Assembly (NCBI GenBank): GCA_902363735.1
Contig: CABJBA010000004.1
Coordinates: forward strand, 124,001-188,000
From: Clostridiaceae bacterium
GTDB taxonomy: Bacteria; Bacillota; Clostridia; Lachnospirales; Lachnospiraceae
Direction: 5' to 3'
Length of the DNA: 64,000 nt
Part shown: positions 16,317-25,504 of the stretch, piece after piece
How positions within the stretch are numbered: position 1 is the stretch's first letter
Layout of the letters: each line of letters begins with the position of its first letter
Translations under genes and position numbers: made by a program
Notes under the pieces: generated by a model
Seen by the model: the letters and a program-made list of their open reading frames with translations, nothing else
Databases searched by the model: none
What the model was told of the DNA's origin: nothing

Positions 16317-17563
16317 AATATATTAAGCAAGTATTAGGCGGTGAACTTCGCCAGTATACCATGGTAATCGCCCTGGCGGCGCTTATCATTATCTTCAATA
16401 TTACTTCAGGGGGAAGAATGGTTACTTCCTCTAACTTCCAGAACCTGTTGTCCGGCAACGCCTATGTATTGGTACTGGCTATTGGAATGCTGATGGTTAT
16501 TGTCATCGGACAAATTGATTTATCTGTTGGTTCTGTAGCAGGATTTTCCGGAATGGTCATGGCTTTAGTTGCCCGGGATCTTAATTTTCCGTGGTGGCTC
16601 GCAGTCCTTGTCAGCCTTGCAATCGGCATTGCAGCCGGAGCATGGCAGGGATTCTGGCTCTCCAGGCTTGGCATACCCGGCTTCATTACCACCCTGGGCG
16701 GCATGATGATTTTCCGGGGAGGAGTCATCTGGATATCAAAATCCATCTCTGTGCCCGCACCAACTGAACTTAAGTGGTTCGGTGCCGGATACTTACCGGA
16801 ATGGGGTCCTGCATTTACAGGCATGAACAATTCCACACTGCTTCTGGGAATCGTCGCAATTGCTGCTCTCGTATGCATACAGCTTCGGCGGCATACCCGG
16901 TCCGCCAATCTCACCGGAACAAAAGAGCCGCTTTGGCCGGTTGCAGTAAGAATTGCCCTGGGCGGAGCTATTATTGGATACTTTACCTGGCTGTTCGGCA
17001 CCGGACGTCCCGGAACATCGTTTCCTGTTCCAGGCCTGATTCTTGTGATTTTGGTCATCATATACCACACCATTACCCAGCGTACTCAGTTCGGGCGCCA
17101 TATCTACGCAGTTGGAGGCAACAAGAGCGCTGCCGCTCTCTCCGGCGTAAATGTGAAAAGAACTTATTTTCTAACTATGCTTAACATGTCCTTTCTTGCA
17201 GCCTTGGCAGGAATCATGTTCGTGGGACGTTCCACTGCAGCCGGTCCTTCTGACGGCACCGGTTGGGAGCTGGATGCCATTGCATCGGTGTTTATCGGCG
17301 GAGCAGCTGTCTCAGGAGGTATCGGCACGGTTCTCAACACCATGGTGGGCGGTATGGTAATGGCTGTTCTCAACTCAGGGCTTATGCTTATGGGGGTTGG
17401 AGCTGACCGCACCCAGGTCATTAAAGGTTTTGTATTATTGGCCGCTGTTGCTTTCGATGTTTATAACAAAGCTCATGGCCGCCGTTCCATCATAGGAACC
17501 TTATTTCCTGAAAAGGAAAACAAACCCAAAGAAGGTAAGCCAACCGGCAGTGATTCCCAATAA
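16313..17563 (+). CDS. monosaccharide ABC transporter permease (MmsB/GguB-like)
   Basis: A 416-aa CUT2 permease with about ten or more hydrophobic segments. Hallmarks are IGMLMVIVIGQIDLSVGSVAGFSGM near residue 60, GIPGFITTLGGMMIFRG, FGRHIYAVGGNKSAAALSGVNV and AIASVFIGGAAVSGGIGTV. It is longer than RbsC/XylH-like permeases because of an extra central loop with membrane segments, as in GguB/MmsB. It overlaps the ATPase gene by 4 nt and is followed after 53 nt by the binding protein. Confidence 0.9.
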   Translation: MKYIKQVLGGELRQYTMVIALAALIIIFNITSGGRMVTSSNFQNLLSGNAYVLVLAIGMLMVIVIGQIDLSVGSVAGFSGMVMALVARDLNFPWWLAVLVSLAIGIAAGAWQGFWLSRLGIPGFITTLGGMMIFRGGVIWISKSISVPAPTELKWFGAGYLPEWGPAFTGMNNSTLLLGIVAIAALVCIQLRRHTRSANLTGTKEPLWPVAVRIALGGAIIGYFTWLFGTGRPGTSFPVPGLILVILVIIYHTITQRTQFGRHIYAVGGNKSAAALSGVNVKRTYFLTMLNMSFLAALAGIMFVGRSTAAGPSDGTGWELDAIASVFIGGAAVSGGIGTVLNTMVGGMVMAVLNSGLMLMGVGADRTQVIKGFVLLAAVAFDVYNKAHGRRSIIGTLFPEKENKPKEGKPTGSDSQ

Positions 17564-17616
17564 ACTGCAGGGCTGGGCCTTATATAGTCGAATGACTTAA
17601 AAAAGGAGGTTAATTT

Positions 17617-18774
17617 ATGAAAATGAAGAAACGATTATCTCTGCTTATGGCGGCAACATTAGTTGCGACAGCAGCGATGACAGGATGCGGCGGCGGACGC
17701 CAGGCTGCACCGGAGACCACAACAGCAGCGGCGGCAAAGGAGACAAAGGCTGAGGAGAAAAAAGCCGAGGAAACAACAGCTGCAGAAGCTGCAAAGGGCT
17801 TTGAGGCCGGCGCAACAATAGGTGTTTCCCTGCCATGGCTGGGTACCCAGAACTGGAAAGAAGCTGACGAAATGTTTAAGTCCCAGCTGGAAGCCGCAGG
17901 CTTTAAGGCAATCGTTCAGGCCGCTGACAACAAAGTTCCTCAGCAACAGCAGCAGATCGAGTCCATGATCCAAAATGGAGCCAAGGTTATTGTTGTTGGT
18001 CCTGTTGACGGTTCACAGCTCGGATCCGTTCTGGAAGAAGCCGCTGCTGCCGGAATTACGGTTATCGGATATGACCGTCTTCTTGAAAACACAACCGGCG
18101 TTGAAGGTGTGGTACAGTTCGGAAGCATCAAGACCGGTGAATTGCAGGGACAGGCGCTTCTTGACGGATTGGCAAAAGAAAAAGGAGAAGGCCCTTACAA
18201 TATCGAATTATTCGGCGGCGGCCCTGCTGATCCCAATGCTCCTAACTTCTTCAAAGGTGCTATGTCAGTCCTTCAGCCAAAGATTGACGACGGAACACTT
18301 GTAGTTGTATCAGGCCAGACAGACTTCACTCAGTGTGCAACTCTTGACTGGGATAACTCCAAGGCTCAGGCACGTATGGATTCCCTGCTCTCCGGCTTCT
18401 ACGCAGATAAGGAAATTCACGGCGTTCTGTCCCCTAACGACGGAATTGCCCGTGCTATCATCACCGCGTCTGAACAGGCCGGTCAGAAGATTCCTGTTGT
18501 TTCAGGCCTTGATGCCGAGAACGAATCTGTTGAGTGGATCTGGTCCGGAAAACAGTACTCAACTGTAGCGAAACCAACCGATGTTCTTGTAGGCAAAACA
18601 GTGGAAATAATCAAATCTCTTCAGGAAGGCAAAGGTATGCCCGCTCCTGATACCAACGTAAATAACGGCAAGAAAGATGTTGGCGTTTATGAGCTTTCTC
18701 CGCTTGTGGTCACAAAAGATAATGCCAAAGAAGCGTTTGCAAGCGATCCTGGCCGTCTTGAACTTCTGAAGTAA
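17617..18774 (+). CDS. sugar-binding lipoprotein of the ABC importer (ChvE-like)
   Basis: A 385-aa periplasmic-binding-protein-like lipoprotein: basic start, hydrophobic core and lipobox MTGC with acylated C24, then an Ala/Thr/Glu/Lys-rich linker. The type-I sugar-binding fold begins at ATIGVSLPWLGTQNW; other family segments are QIESMIQNGAKVIVVGPVDG and VLSPNDGIARAIITASEQAGQKIPVVSGLDAE. This matches ChvE/MmsE binding proteins for galactose, arabinose or xylose-type sugars. It has a strong AAGGAGG site, and a strong terminator ends the operon. Confidence 0.9.
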   Translation: MKMKKRLSLLMAATLVATAAMTGCGGGRQAAPETTTAAAAKETKAEEKKAEETTAAEAAKGFEAGATIGVSLPWLGTQNWKEADEMFKSQLEAAGFKAIVQAADNKVPQQQQQIESMIQNGAKVIVVGPVDGSQLGSVLEEAAAAGITVIGYDRLLENTTGVEGVVQFGSIKTGELQGQALLDGLAKEKGEGPYNIELFGGGPADPNAPNFFKGAMSVLQPKIDDGTLVVVSGQTDFTQCATLDWDNSKAQARMDSLLSGFYADKEIHGVLSPNDGIARAIITASEQAGQKIPVVSGLDAENESVEWIWSGKQYSTVAKPTDVLVGKTVEIIKSLQEGKGMPAPDTNVNNGKKDVGVYELSPLVVTKDNAKEAFASDPGRLELLK

Positions 18775-18791
18775 TAGATTGATAAAAACTA

Positions 18792-18836
18792 TATAAAGAA
18801 ACGGCAGAGGGTGTATTCCTCTGCCGTTTCTTTATA
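18792..18836. terminator. strong bidirectional terminator
   Basis: Perfect 19-bp stem (18792-18810 with 18818-18836), 7-nt loop. A/T-rich ends on both sides could serve the sugar operon and the convergent GGDEF gene. Confidence 0.85.
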
Positions 18837-18875
18837 TACGGGCAAATTGTGAACCAGTTTTCAGACTGGTGTGAA

Positions 18876-20231
18876 TTATTCTTTTTCTTTTATCCCAGAC
18901 TGCCTTTCTGATTTTTCCAGGTACATAAGTTTATCCGCCCTTTGAAGAAGAGTATCAAGATCATCTCCGTCTTCCGGATATGTGGCATAACCAATACTGG
19001 GTGATACCTTAATGGGATAACCGGAAATAAAAAACTCCTCTTCAAAACGGTTTTGAAGCTGTCTTTTGGCTTCCAAAATACTTTTTATATTCTCAATTTC
19101 CGGCAGTATCAATAAAAACTCATCACCGCCCAGACGGAAGGCCACCTGATCTGTCCCGGCACTGGCTTTTAAAATGCGGGCTGTTTCAACAAGTACCATG
19201 TCTCCTACATCGTGTCCGTAAGTATCATTTATTTTTTTAAAATAATCCAGGTCAAGGAGTAAGATTCCCAATTTGCATTCTTTTCGTTTTGCTGCTGCAA
19301 AGACATTGGCTTGATAACTGTTTAGAAAGTGCCGGTTAAACAGATCTGTTAAGGAATCATAAATGGACATGGTGATGATTTTATTATTGGATTTTATATA
19401 TTTATATACCAAAAGACCTGTGGAAACAGAGAGGCAGACAGAAAAAAGAAGCAACAGCGCAAATAAAGGCATATTTCGCTCCCAGCCATTTGATGAACCG
19501 ACTATAATGTGCCAGTTGATAAATTCCGGGTCAACAGAAAATTCCAGCTTAGAATTTACATCAGAATTAATCTCACCGAAAAATGGGGTGATTCTGTTTT
19601 CCTGATTGAAAATTGCAATATCCAGCTTCGAACTTACAGCATAGGACTGAATTTCCTCAAGTATTTTATCAGGCTCCAGCACAATTGCAATCTGTCCCCA
19701 GTATTCCTTATCTTCCATAACAATGGGAAGTCTGACGATGAAGCCACTCCCACCCTGCACCAGATCCACCGGCCCCTGCAAAACAGGTTTCAGCTCATGT
19801 TTCACTTTCAGAACAAGATCCTGCATCTCTTCCACTCTGGATAAATCAACCCCAACCACCTCAGAATTGGCCTTCTGGGGATAATTCCATACAATAGTTG
19901 TATCCCTGAGAACGCCCACATTGCGTATATAGTGTGAATTTGCGGAAAGAAGCTCGTTCATATAACGGTAGGAAAATTCTGCCAGTAAATCAGGCTGAAG
20001 TTTGATATAAGCCTCGTAGCCTTGAAGTAATGTGACATTAGAATAAATCAGCCGCTGGACCCTGCTTTCAAATACCATATACCGGTCGGTTGTTTCCAGA
20101 ACTGCTCTCTGCCTGATATTATTGTGCAGCATCAGAATAAAAGAGAGACAGACGGAAAAAAAGGTGATAGAGGTTGCCAGGGAAACAAGCAGCGGGTTCA
20201 TTTTTTTAGGAAAATGTTCTTTTTTTTTCAT
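18876..20231 (-). CDS. membrane-bound GGDEF diguanylate cyclase with extracellular CHASE-like sensor
   Basis: A 451-aa protein. One membrane segment near residues 15-37, an outside sensor region of about 230 residues, a second segment near 255-275, then a GGDEF domain. The domain has LLDLDYFKKINDTYGHDVGD and RLGGDEFLLI, so the cyclase residues are intact. The residues five before GGDEF are not RxxD, so no product-inhibition I-site is apparent. ATG 20231 is preferred: an in-frame TTG 20285 would be within a few bases of the predicted transcript start. Confidence 0.85.
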   Translation of the reverse strand: MKKKEHFPKKMNPLLVSLATSITFFSVCLSFILMLHNNIRQRAVLETTDRYMVFESRVQRLIYSNVTLLQGYEAYIKLQPDLLAEFSYRYMNELLSANSHYIRNVGVLRDTTIVWNYPQKANSEVVGVDLSRVEEMQDLVLKVKHELKPVLQGPVDLVQGGSGFIVRLPIVMEDKEYWGQIAIVLEPDKILEEIQSYAVSSKLDIAIFNQENRITPFFGEINSDVNSKLEFSVDPEFINWHIIVGSSNGWERNMPLFALLLLFSVCLSVSTGLLVYKYIKSNNKIITMSIYDSLTDLFNRHFLNSYQANVFAAAKRKECKLGILLLDLDYFKKINDTYGHDVGDMVLVETARILKASAGTDQVAFRLGGDEFLLILPEIENIKSILEAKRQLQNRFEEEFFISGYPIKVSPSIGYATYPEDGDDLDTLLQRADKLMYLEKSERQSGIKEKE

Positions 20232-20297
20232 ATTAGCCTTGTAAGTCCTTCTTTTTATCTCCTTTGCAAATGGAATGCAAAGCAATTATATTTTGAT

Positions 20298-20326
20298 ATT
20301 ATAACAAAGCAGGGAAGTTAATACAA
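20298..20326 (-). promoter_or_regulatory. promoter of the GGDEF gene
   Basis: Minus strand TTGTAT (20326-20321), 17-bp spacer, TATAAT (20303-20298), giving a leader of about 60 nt before ATG 20231. It lies between the end of the nitrogenase-like operon and the GGDEF gene, so the latter has its own transcript. Confidence 0.6.
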
Positions 20327-20347
20327 GGCGTTTTGTTCTATCTGTGA

Positions 20348-21589
20348 TTACTCTTCGCTCTCCTGCTTCCGTATAGCATTGAGCCATAGGTCAATCAGAT
20401 GAATTGCGCCCCTGAATCCTGTAAAGGGGGGAATATAGGGGTTGAGCCGCTGCTGGGTATCGGGATTTGAAATTTGCAGCGCACGGTTGCGTTTTGCCCA
20501 CTCCAGGGCTTCACCGCTTGCCATAATTAATCCTTTTTTCTGAGCCTTTATAGCATGGGTCCAGAAGTCCTCAGAATAATAAGGGATTTCATCACTGCTC
20601 ATATCAGGGCTGTCACACCAGCATATACCCGGGGGAAGGGAAAGCTCGCCGCATCCAAAATCAAGAACGCCCCGCACCACATCGGCATGGGCTCCGATGC
20701 AAAGCCGGATTTCATCAGAATGATCCGAAATCACATGCCGGAGCGTGGGAAGAATATCCCGGTAAAGGCTTTCGCACTCTGCACGTTCCGCTTCCACAAA
20801 CTCCTTATTGGGACATATGCCCAGAACTTGTGCAATTTCATTAATCCAGCCAAGGGTTCCCTGGATACCATAGGGCCTGGCCTGGAGGAACGGTGTACCA
20901 AACCGGTTTTGAAGCTGCTTTGCTGCACGTTCTCCTTCTCTCCGGATAACAAGATTAAGATGGGCGCCACCCATATTCTCAATTTCTGTTACAGAAGTAT
21001 CAGAGGTGAGCACACACACCGGACTCATGCCAAATGCCCCCTTCATGATACGGAGAATTTCAGCAGCATCGGCCTGAAACCGGAACAGATCGGCACAGGA
21101 GCCGATGATGTTAAATGTAGGCTGCTCCGTTTTGTCCGTATCCCTGGGCAATACCTGTATCAGCCGTAAAAGCGCCTCTTCCACCCCCTGGTGCTGCTTC
21201 ACTTTAAAACCACCGTTCCCAAATGGAAGCAAGAGGGTCTCAGGGTACTCCTTTTGTAATGCTTGGGCTTCGGAAAAAAGGTCTATTCCAATCATCTCAG
21301 GAATGGAAGAGGGCAATAAAAATATTACTTTTGGGTTGTCGTGCCTAATGACATGGGCAATTGCAGCAGCCAGCTTATGGGTTCCGCCAAGGGCGATATC
21401 CGTTTCATCAATATGGGTAGAATAGCGTTTTGCCCCATTTCTCACTCCAATGTTTTTCAGGCTTATTCCGCTGTACATCATATGTCCCATACATCCGAAT
21501 TCTACAATTGCTGCCTCACGGACAGACGAAAGTGTCCAAAGAATTCCCATACGGCCTGATGGCAAGGGCTTAAATCGATGCAGTCCCAT
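20348..21589 (-). CDS. nitrogenase component 1-like subunit (NifK/NifE superfamily)
   Basis: A 413-aa member of the NifD/K/E/N-BchN/B superfamily. The first conserved Cys is C33 in EFGCMGHM, matching the P-cluster/NB-cluster region. The second superfamily Cys is replaced: LLPSSIPEMIG has Ser 94/95 where a Cys precedes the PE.IG motif. Further Rossmann-like segments are FNIIGSCADLF and the C-terminal GFRGAIHLIDLWLN. It overlaps the preceding subunit gene by 20 nt and should form a heterodimer or tetramer with it. With one Cys it would give a single ligand to a shared Fe-S cluster. Substrate unknown. Confidence 0.82.
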   Translation of the reverse strand: MGLHRFKPLPSGRMGILWTLSSVREAAIVEFGCMGHMMYSGISLKNIGVRNGAKRYSTHIDETDIALGGTHKLAAAIAHVIRHDNPKVIFLLPSSIPEMIGIDLFSEAQALQKEYPETLLLPFGNGGFKVKQHQGVEEALLRLIQVLPRDTDKTEQPTFNIIGSCADLFRFQADAAEILRIMKGAFGMSPVCVLTSDTSVTEIENMGGAHLNLVIRREGERAAKQLQNRFGTPFLQARPYGIQGTLGWINEIAQVLGICPNKEFVEAERAECESLYRDILPTLRHVISDHSDEIRLCIGAHADVVRGVLDFGCGELSLPPGICWCDSPDMSSDEIPYYSEDFWTHAIKAQKKGLIMASGEALEWAKRNRALQISNPDTQQRLNPYIPPFTGFRGAIHLIDLWLNAIRKQESEE

Positions 21590-22868
21590 ATTTGTTTTCC
21601 CCTTTCCCGGTTATTCCGGTTTTATCTGTTACTTGAAATGTTTGTAAAAGCAGTTTCTCCGTAAGGCTATACCCGATAATTCCATAAAGGTGCATCATAT
21701 CTTCCACCCGGGGAATTGTTTTTTCCCCTGGGGGCAAATTGCCAAAGCAGATATCCGGAGCAAGTTTTTGAAGTACTAAAACATCTGATTCCTCATTTAC
21801 CATCCGGCAAACAGGAGGATTCTGTCCCATAGCAATTAAGGCTTTGGAGTGTTTTTTGTCTTCTGGATAAAATTCTTCCATATGTATAAGCAGCGGTTCC
21901 ATGCCAAATCCGTCCAGATACGCTGCCAGCACAAGAGGCAGGCTCACACCGGAAGCACATACATACTTTATCCCCCGCAGCGTCTCTGCTGCCTGCTGCT
22001 CCAGTGCAATAGCTTTTTCACGCTCTTTTGCAAACTCTCCGTTCCATGTAAAACCAAATCTCTCTGCAATCTCCTCATAAGCCTGGTCGATGTCTTTCAC
22101 TGAAAAGGCAGTGTGAAGGGAGATATACGGAACACCGAATTCCTGCTCCATACGAACAGACATAGGCTGGGCATATGGTGAAACCACAAGATTCAGGGCG
22201 GCATCCGGTGCTTTTTGAATTTCCTCCAGCGACGTGCCTGGTGCCAGATAACGGAGTGTCAGCCCCTTGGATTCAAGTTCGGAAAGCAGGGACGGCATAG
22301 GAATATGATCTTCCTTTGGACTGCGTCCCAGCACGTTGACCTGCAGAGGATTTGTTTGCTGCCCGTTCATGAGAGCAACCAAAGCCTCCATGGTCTTCCA
22401 ATAGCCGGGAGGATAGCTGAAATTCTTAAACTGCCCCAGCATCACATGGGAGACAGATGCAGACAATTCCGGCTGTACCTCATGAATGATGGCTTCCATG
22501 TCCTCTCCTGTCAGTTCAGGAACGCAGGTGGCAATCAGTAAAATAGCCTTGGCTCCCTCCCTGTCCATAACTTTCAATGCATCCATCAGTCCGTCCCGGC
22601 AGCCAAATACTACTTCATTGGCATCCAGGACGTACAGCCAGTGCATCTCCCCATGGTTTCCATCAGGTTTTGGATTAAAAAGCCGTACATGAGTGGTACA
22701 TTCCGGCATTCCCACAAGCAGGGAAGACAGTCCCTCAATGTTTTTTGCCGTCAATGCCGCCATACGCATAGGGCAGTGACATCCGGGAGAAACGGCAGGA
22801 GACAGGAATTTGATACCGGTTCCTGACTTCACTCCCGATAACTTCTTCAGGTGCTCCAGCTCCTTCAT
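21570..22868 (-). CDS. nitrogenase component 1-like subunit (NifD/BchN-like)
   Basis: A 432-aa member of the same superfamily. Candidate cluster ligands are C30/C32 in SPGCHCPM, C57 in GMPECTTH and C115 in IATCVPELTGED; C90 (VVFGC) is also conserved-looking. The 32-57-115 spacing resembles C26-C51-C112 of BchN in light-independent protochlorophyllide reductase. I do not see the FeMo-cofactor region of true NifD. The start overlaps the NifH-like stop by 4 nt (ATGA). It would form the reductase core with the next gene product, receiving electrons from the NifH-like protein. Confidence 0.83.
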   Translation of the reverse strand: MKELEHLKKLSGVKSGTGIKFLSPAVSPGCHCPMRMAALTAKNIEGLSSLLVGMPECTTHVRLFNPKPDGNHGEMHWLYVLDANEVVFGCRDGLMDALKVMDREGAKAILLIATCVPELTGEDMEAIIHEVQPELSASVSHVMLGQFKNFSYPPGYWKTMEALVALMNGQQTNPLQVNVLGRSPKEDHIPMPSLLSELESKGLTLRYLAPGTSLEEIQKAPDAALNLVVSPYAQPMSVRMEQEFGVPYISLHTAFSVKDIDQAYEEIAERFGFTWNGEFAKEREKAIALEQQAAETLRGIKYVCASGVSLPLVLAAYLDGFGMEPLLIHMEEFYPEDKKHSKALIAMGQNPPVCRMVNEESDVLVLQKLAPDICFGNLPPGEKTIPRVEDMMHLYGIIGYSLTEKLLLQTFQVTDKTGITGKGENKYGTASI

Positions 22869-23620
22869 GGTCTTTCATCTCCTCTCAGCAATAACTCTGC
22901 CAGTTCCTTGTAATAAACCGACATATCAGAATCCGGAAAGGCCTCCACTACTGTTTTTCCCTGTGCCTCTGCCTGCTGCACCAAGGGATGCCGCGGCAGC
23001 CGGTAAAGCACTGAAGTTTCAATCTCAGCGGCAGCCTTATCCACCAGTTCATTTTCATTTTCAATATTTTTAGCATTTAATATCAATCCCCGCAGACAGG
23101 CATAGCCCCGCTTTCCAAAACTCTTAACCGCATGAGCAATATTGGAAGCAGCGTAGAGGGACATCATTTCCCCGGAGGTCACTATGCATACCTCATCTGC
23201 ATATCCACCCCGAATGGGCATAGAGAAGCCTCCGCAGACTACATCACCAAGCACATCATAAAGTACCACATCAGGTTTATATATCTCATAAGCATCCAGT
23301 TCCTCCAGCTTTTCAAAGGCGGTGATAATGCCCCGTCCGGCGCAGCCCACTCCCGGAACAGGTCCTCCGGATTCTACACAAAGCACTCCTGCTGTGCTTT
23401 TAAATACCAAGTCTTCCAGCTCCGCATCTCCGTTTTCACGTAAGGTGTTCAGTACTGTGGGGATGTTTTTCCCTCCGGTCAGATTACGGGTGGAATCTGC
23501 CTTAGGGTCACATCCAATCTGCATCACAATAAGTCCTTTTGCGGCCATTGCCGCCGATATGTTAGACACGGTAGTGGATTTACCGATGCCTCCTTTTCCA
23601 TAAATAGCTATCTTCTTCAT
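22865..23620 (-). CDS. NifH-like nitrogenase iron protein homologue
   Basis: A 251-aa ATPase close to NifH/BchL/CfbC. P-loop GKGGIGKST (residues 8-16), GCDPKADST (switch region), and both cluster Cys in their normal setting: C93 in GVGCAGRG and C129 in DVVCGGFSMPIR. A homodimer would bridge one [4Fe-4S] and pass electrons to the component-1-like pair at the cost of ATP. It is shorter than NifH (about 290 aa). ATG 23620 is 7 nt from AGGAGG and overlaps the ABC ATPase stop by one base, tying the importer to the reductase. Confidence 0.93.
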   Translation of the reverse strand: MKKIAIYGKGGIGKSTTVSNISAAMAAKGLIVMQIGCDPKADSTRNLTGGKNIPTVLNTLRENGDAELEDLVFKSTAGVLCVESGGPVPGVGCAGRGIITAFEKLEELDAYEIYKPDVVLYDVLGDVVCGGFSMPIRGGYADEVCIVTSGEMMSLYAASNIAHAVKSFGKRGYACLRGLILNAKNIENENELVDKAAAEIETSVLYRLPRHPLVQQAEAQGKTVVEAFPDSDMSVYYKELAELLLRGDERP

Positions 23621-24444
23621 CAGCATACCTCCTGGCAATTATCACATTCATTTCGCATCTCTGAAATGAGGTCATAGGAAATGCAGGTGGGGCGGCCTGT
23701 TTTCGGCTCCTTCATAATCACTGCATCAATTTGAAAGGTTTCTTTAAGTACCTCCGGGGTCATAACTTCCTCCGGCGTTCCGTGATTAATGATATGGCCG
23801 CAGCGAATGGCAATTATGTAATCAGAAAACCGGGCCGCAAGATTTAAATCGTGCAGCACCATAGCAATTGTAGTTCCCTGCTCCCTGTTGAGCCGGTAAA
23901 GAAGTTCCAGAACCTCAAGCTGGTAGGCAAGATCAAGATAAGTGGTCGGCTCATCAAGTAATATCAAGTCAGTCTGCTGGGCCAGAGCCATTGCAATCCA
24001 TACCCGCTGACGCTGTCCGCCCGACAGATTGTCCACCGCTGTCATTTCATGTTCAGTCAGCTTAGTAACCTCCAGCGCCCACTGAATAATTTCCTTATCT
24101 CCGGGCATGAGTTTTCCAAATCCTCTTTGATGGGGAAAACGGCCATAAGCCACCAGCTCTCCTACCGTCAATCCCGATGGAGACTGGGGGGACTGGGGTA
24201 AAACCGCCATTCTTTGGGCTACTTCTTTGGTCGGAAGGGTTTGGATGTCATTTCCATTTAGGTATACCATGCCTCCCCTTGGCTTTAAAATACGTCCCAC
24301 GGCTTTTAATACCGTAGATTTTCCACAGCCATTGGGCCCGATTATAGACGTTATTTTCCCCTGGGGAATTTGCATATCCAGACCATCTACAATAAGCTTC
24401 TGGTCATAGGCGACTGACAGATTCTCTGTTGCAATACTATTCAT
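23620..24444 (-). CDS. FecE/BtuD-type metal-chelate ABC importer ATPase with Cys tail
   Basis: A 274-aa ATPase of the iron-siderophore/cobalamin/heme class: Walker A GPNGCGKST, AVLPQSPQ, signature LSGGQRQR, LILLDEPTTYLDLAYQ and VLHDLNLAARFSDY. The C-terminus ends in an unusual C-x2-C-x3-C motif (C267, C270, C274), which I do not know from FecE or BtuD. ATG 24444 is 10 nt from AAAGGA; the longer frame lacks a site. It is translated directly into the NifH-like gene. Cargo is probably a metal chelate or tetrapyrrole. Confidence 0.88.
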   Translation of the reverse strand: MNSIATENLSVAYDQKLIVDGLDMQIPQGKITSIIGPNGCGKSTVLKAVGRILKPRGGMVYLNGNDIQTLPTKEVAQRMAVLPQSPQSPSGLTVGELVAYGRFPHQRGFGKLMPGDKEIIQWALEVTKLTEHEMTAVDNLSGGQRQRVWIAMALAQQTDLILLDEPTTYLDLAYQLEVLELLYRLNREQGTTIAMVLHDLNLAARFSDYIIAIRCGHIINHGTPEEVMTPEVLKETFQIDAVIMKEPKTGRPTCISYDLISEMRNECDNCQEVC

Positions 24445-24466
24445 TATTGTTATCCTTTCTAAACTG

Positions 24467-25504
24467 CTATCTGCTCTTTGCCAGCAGGTACAAAAAGTAT
24501 GGCGCACCGATAATAGCCACCATGATTCCGGCAGGAATTTCAGCAGGCTGCACAATCACACGTGCAACGGTGTCCGCCGCCGACACCAGAACCGCACCAG
24601 TCAGCGCGCAGGCCGGCAATAGTATAACATGCCTGGGCCCAACCAGCCGCCGCGCCAGATGGGGCGCAATCAGCCCCACAAAGCTGATGCTGCCGCTTAC
24701 CGCCACGCAGGAAGCCGCAAGTGCTACTGACGCTGCCAAAAGCCTCCGCCTCTCACCCTCTACCTGGGCACCCAGACTGCATGCCACATCATCCCCCATA
24801 TTCAGTACGTCCAGGACACGGGCCTTATACAGCACATAGGGAATAAGAAATAAAAGCCATAACAGTAAAACCATCACAAAACGCCAGTTACTGCCCCAAA
24901 TACTCCCCGCCTGCCATGCTGCAACAAAGTTAAATTTGTCTTCATCCAGTTTAACAACCAATAACGTGGTCAGTGCCGAAATTCCGGCCTGTATGGCAAC
25001 TCCGGTGAGAATTAAACCCATGGGGGCAATCCCCTCATCTTTCTTTAATGCCAGGGTGTATATCAGTACAGCCGTCATACCGGCACCAGCAAATGCCAAA
25101 AAAGGCAAGGTGAAAACGGACAGAAAGGACTGCGTCCCAAAAAACATTACATACAGAATGACCATTAAGCCGGCTCCCGCATTAATACCCAGTAATCCGG
25201 GGTCGGCCAGCGGATTTTTAGAGATTCCCTGAATAATACAGCCGGATAATGCAAGTCCCGCTCCTACCAGCATAGAAATAATAATTCGTGGCAGGCGGAA
25301 TTCAAACAAAATCAGGCTTTCTCTATCTGTTCCGCCACCAAGCAAAGTACGCAGTGTATCCAGGGGAGACAACCTGGTATATCCTGTGTTCATGCTGATG
25401 ATAAACGATATAATAAGTAACATTACAAAACCTGTGACAATAGCAGTATTTCGTCTTGCAAGTTTACGCCTGCATGCCTCATTTTTCTTTTGCTGGCCGG
25501 TCAT
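24467..25504 (-). CDS. FecCD-family ABC importer permease (second)
   Basis: A 345-aa protein with about ten membrane segments. Hallmarks are RLPRIIISMLVGAGLALSGCIIQGISKNPLADPGLLGINAGAGL, LGAQVEGERRRLL and SGSISFVGLIAPHLARRLVG. This family imports Fe-siderophores, heme or vitamin B12. The start codon overlaps the stop of the other permease gene (TAATG). It pairs with that protein as a heterodimeric channel. Confidence 0.9.
   Translation of the reverse strand: MTGQQKKNEACRRKLARRNTAIVTGFVMLLIISFIISMNTGYTRLSPLDTLRTLLGGGTDRESLILFEFRLPRIIISMLVGAGLALSGCIIQGISKNPLADPGLLGINAGAGLMVILYVMFFGTQSFLSVFTLPFLAFAGAGMTAVLIYTLALKKDEGIAPMGLILTGVAIQAGISALTTLLVVKLDEDKFNFVAAWQAGSIWGSNWRFVMVLLLWLLFLIPYVLYKARVLDVLNMGDDVACSLGAQVEGERRRLLAASVALAASCVAVSGSISFVGLIAPHLARRLVGPRHVILLPACALTGAVLVSAADTVARVIVQPAEIPAGIMVAIIGAPYFLYLLAKSR

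Noticed and set aside
16462..17073. 203-aa minus-strand reading frame inside the sugar permease gene
   Set aside because: Antisense shadow; Pro/Arg/Thr-rich composition and no ribosome binding site, while the plus strand is a clear permease.
20555..21169. 204-aa plus-strand frame inside the NifK-like gene
   Set aside because: Shadow of a well-supported coding frame; no recognisable domain.
20348..23620. Genuine nitrogen-fixation nif cluster
   Set aside because: Only NifH-like and two D/K-like genes are present, the D/K Cys set is reduced, and nifE, nifN, nifB and other assembly genes are missing.
20348..23620. Light-independent protochlorophyllide reductase or F430 CfbCD
   Set aside because: The Cys spacing is similar to BchN, but no tetrapyrrole-pigment or methanogen gene is near and the operon encodes a metal-chelate importer.
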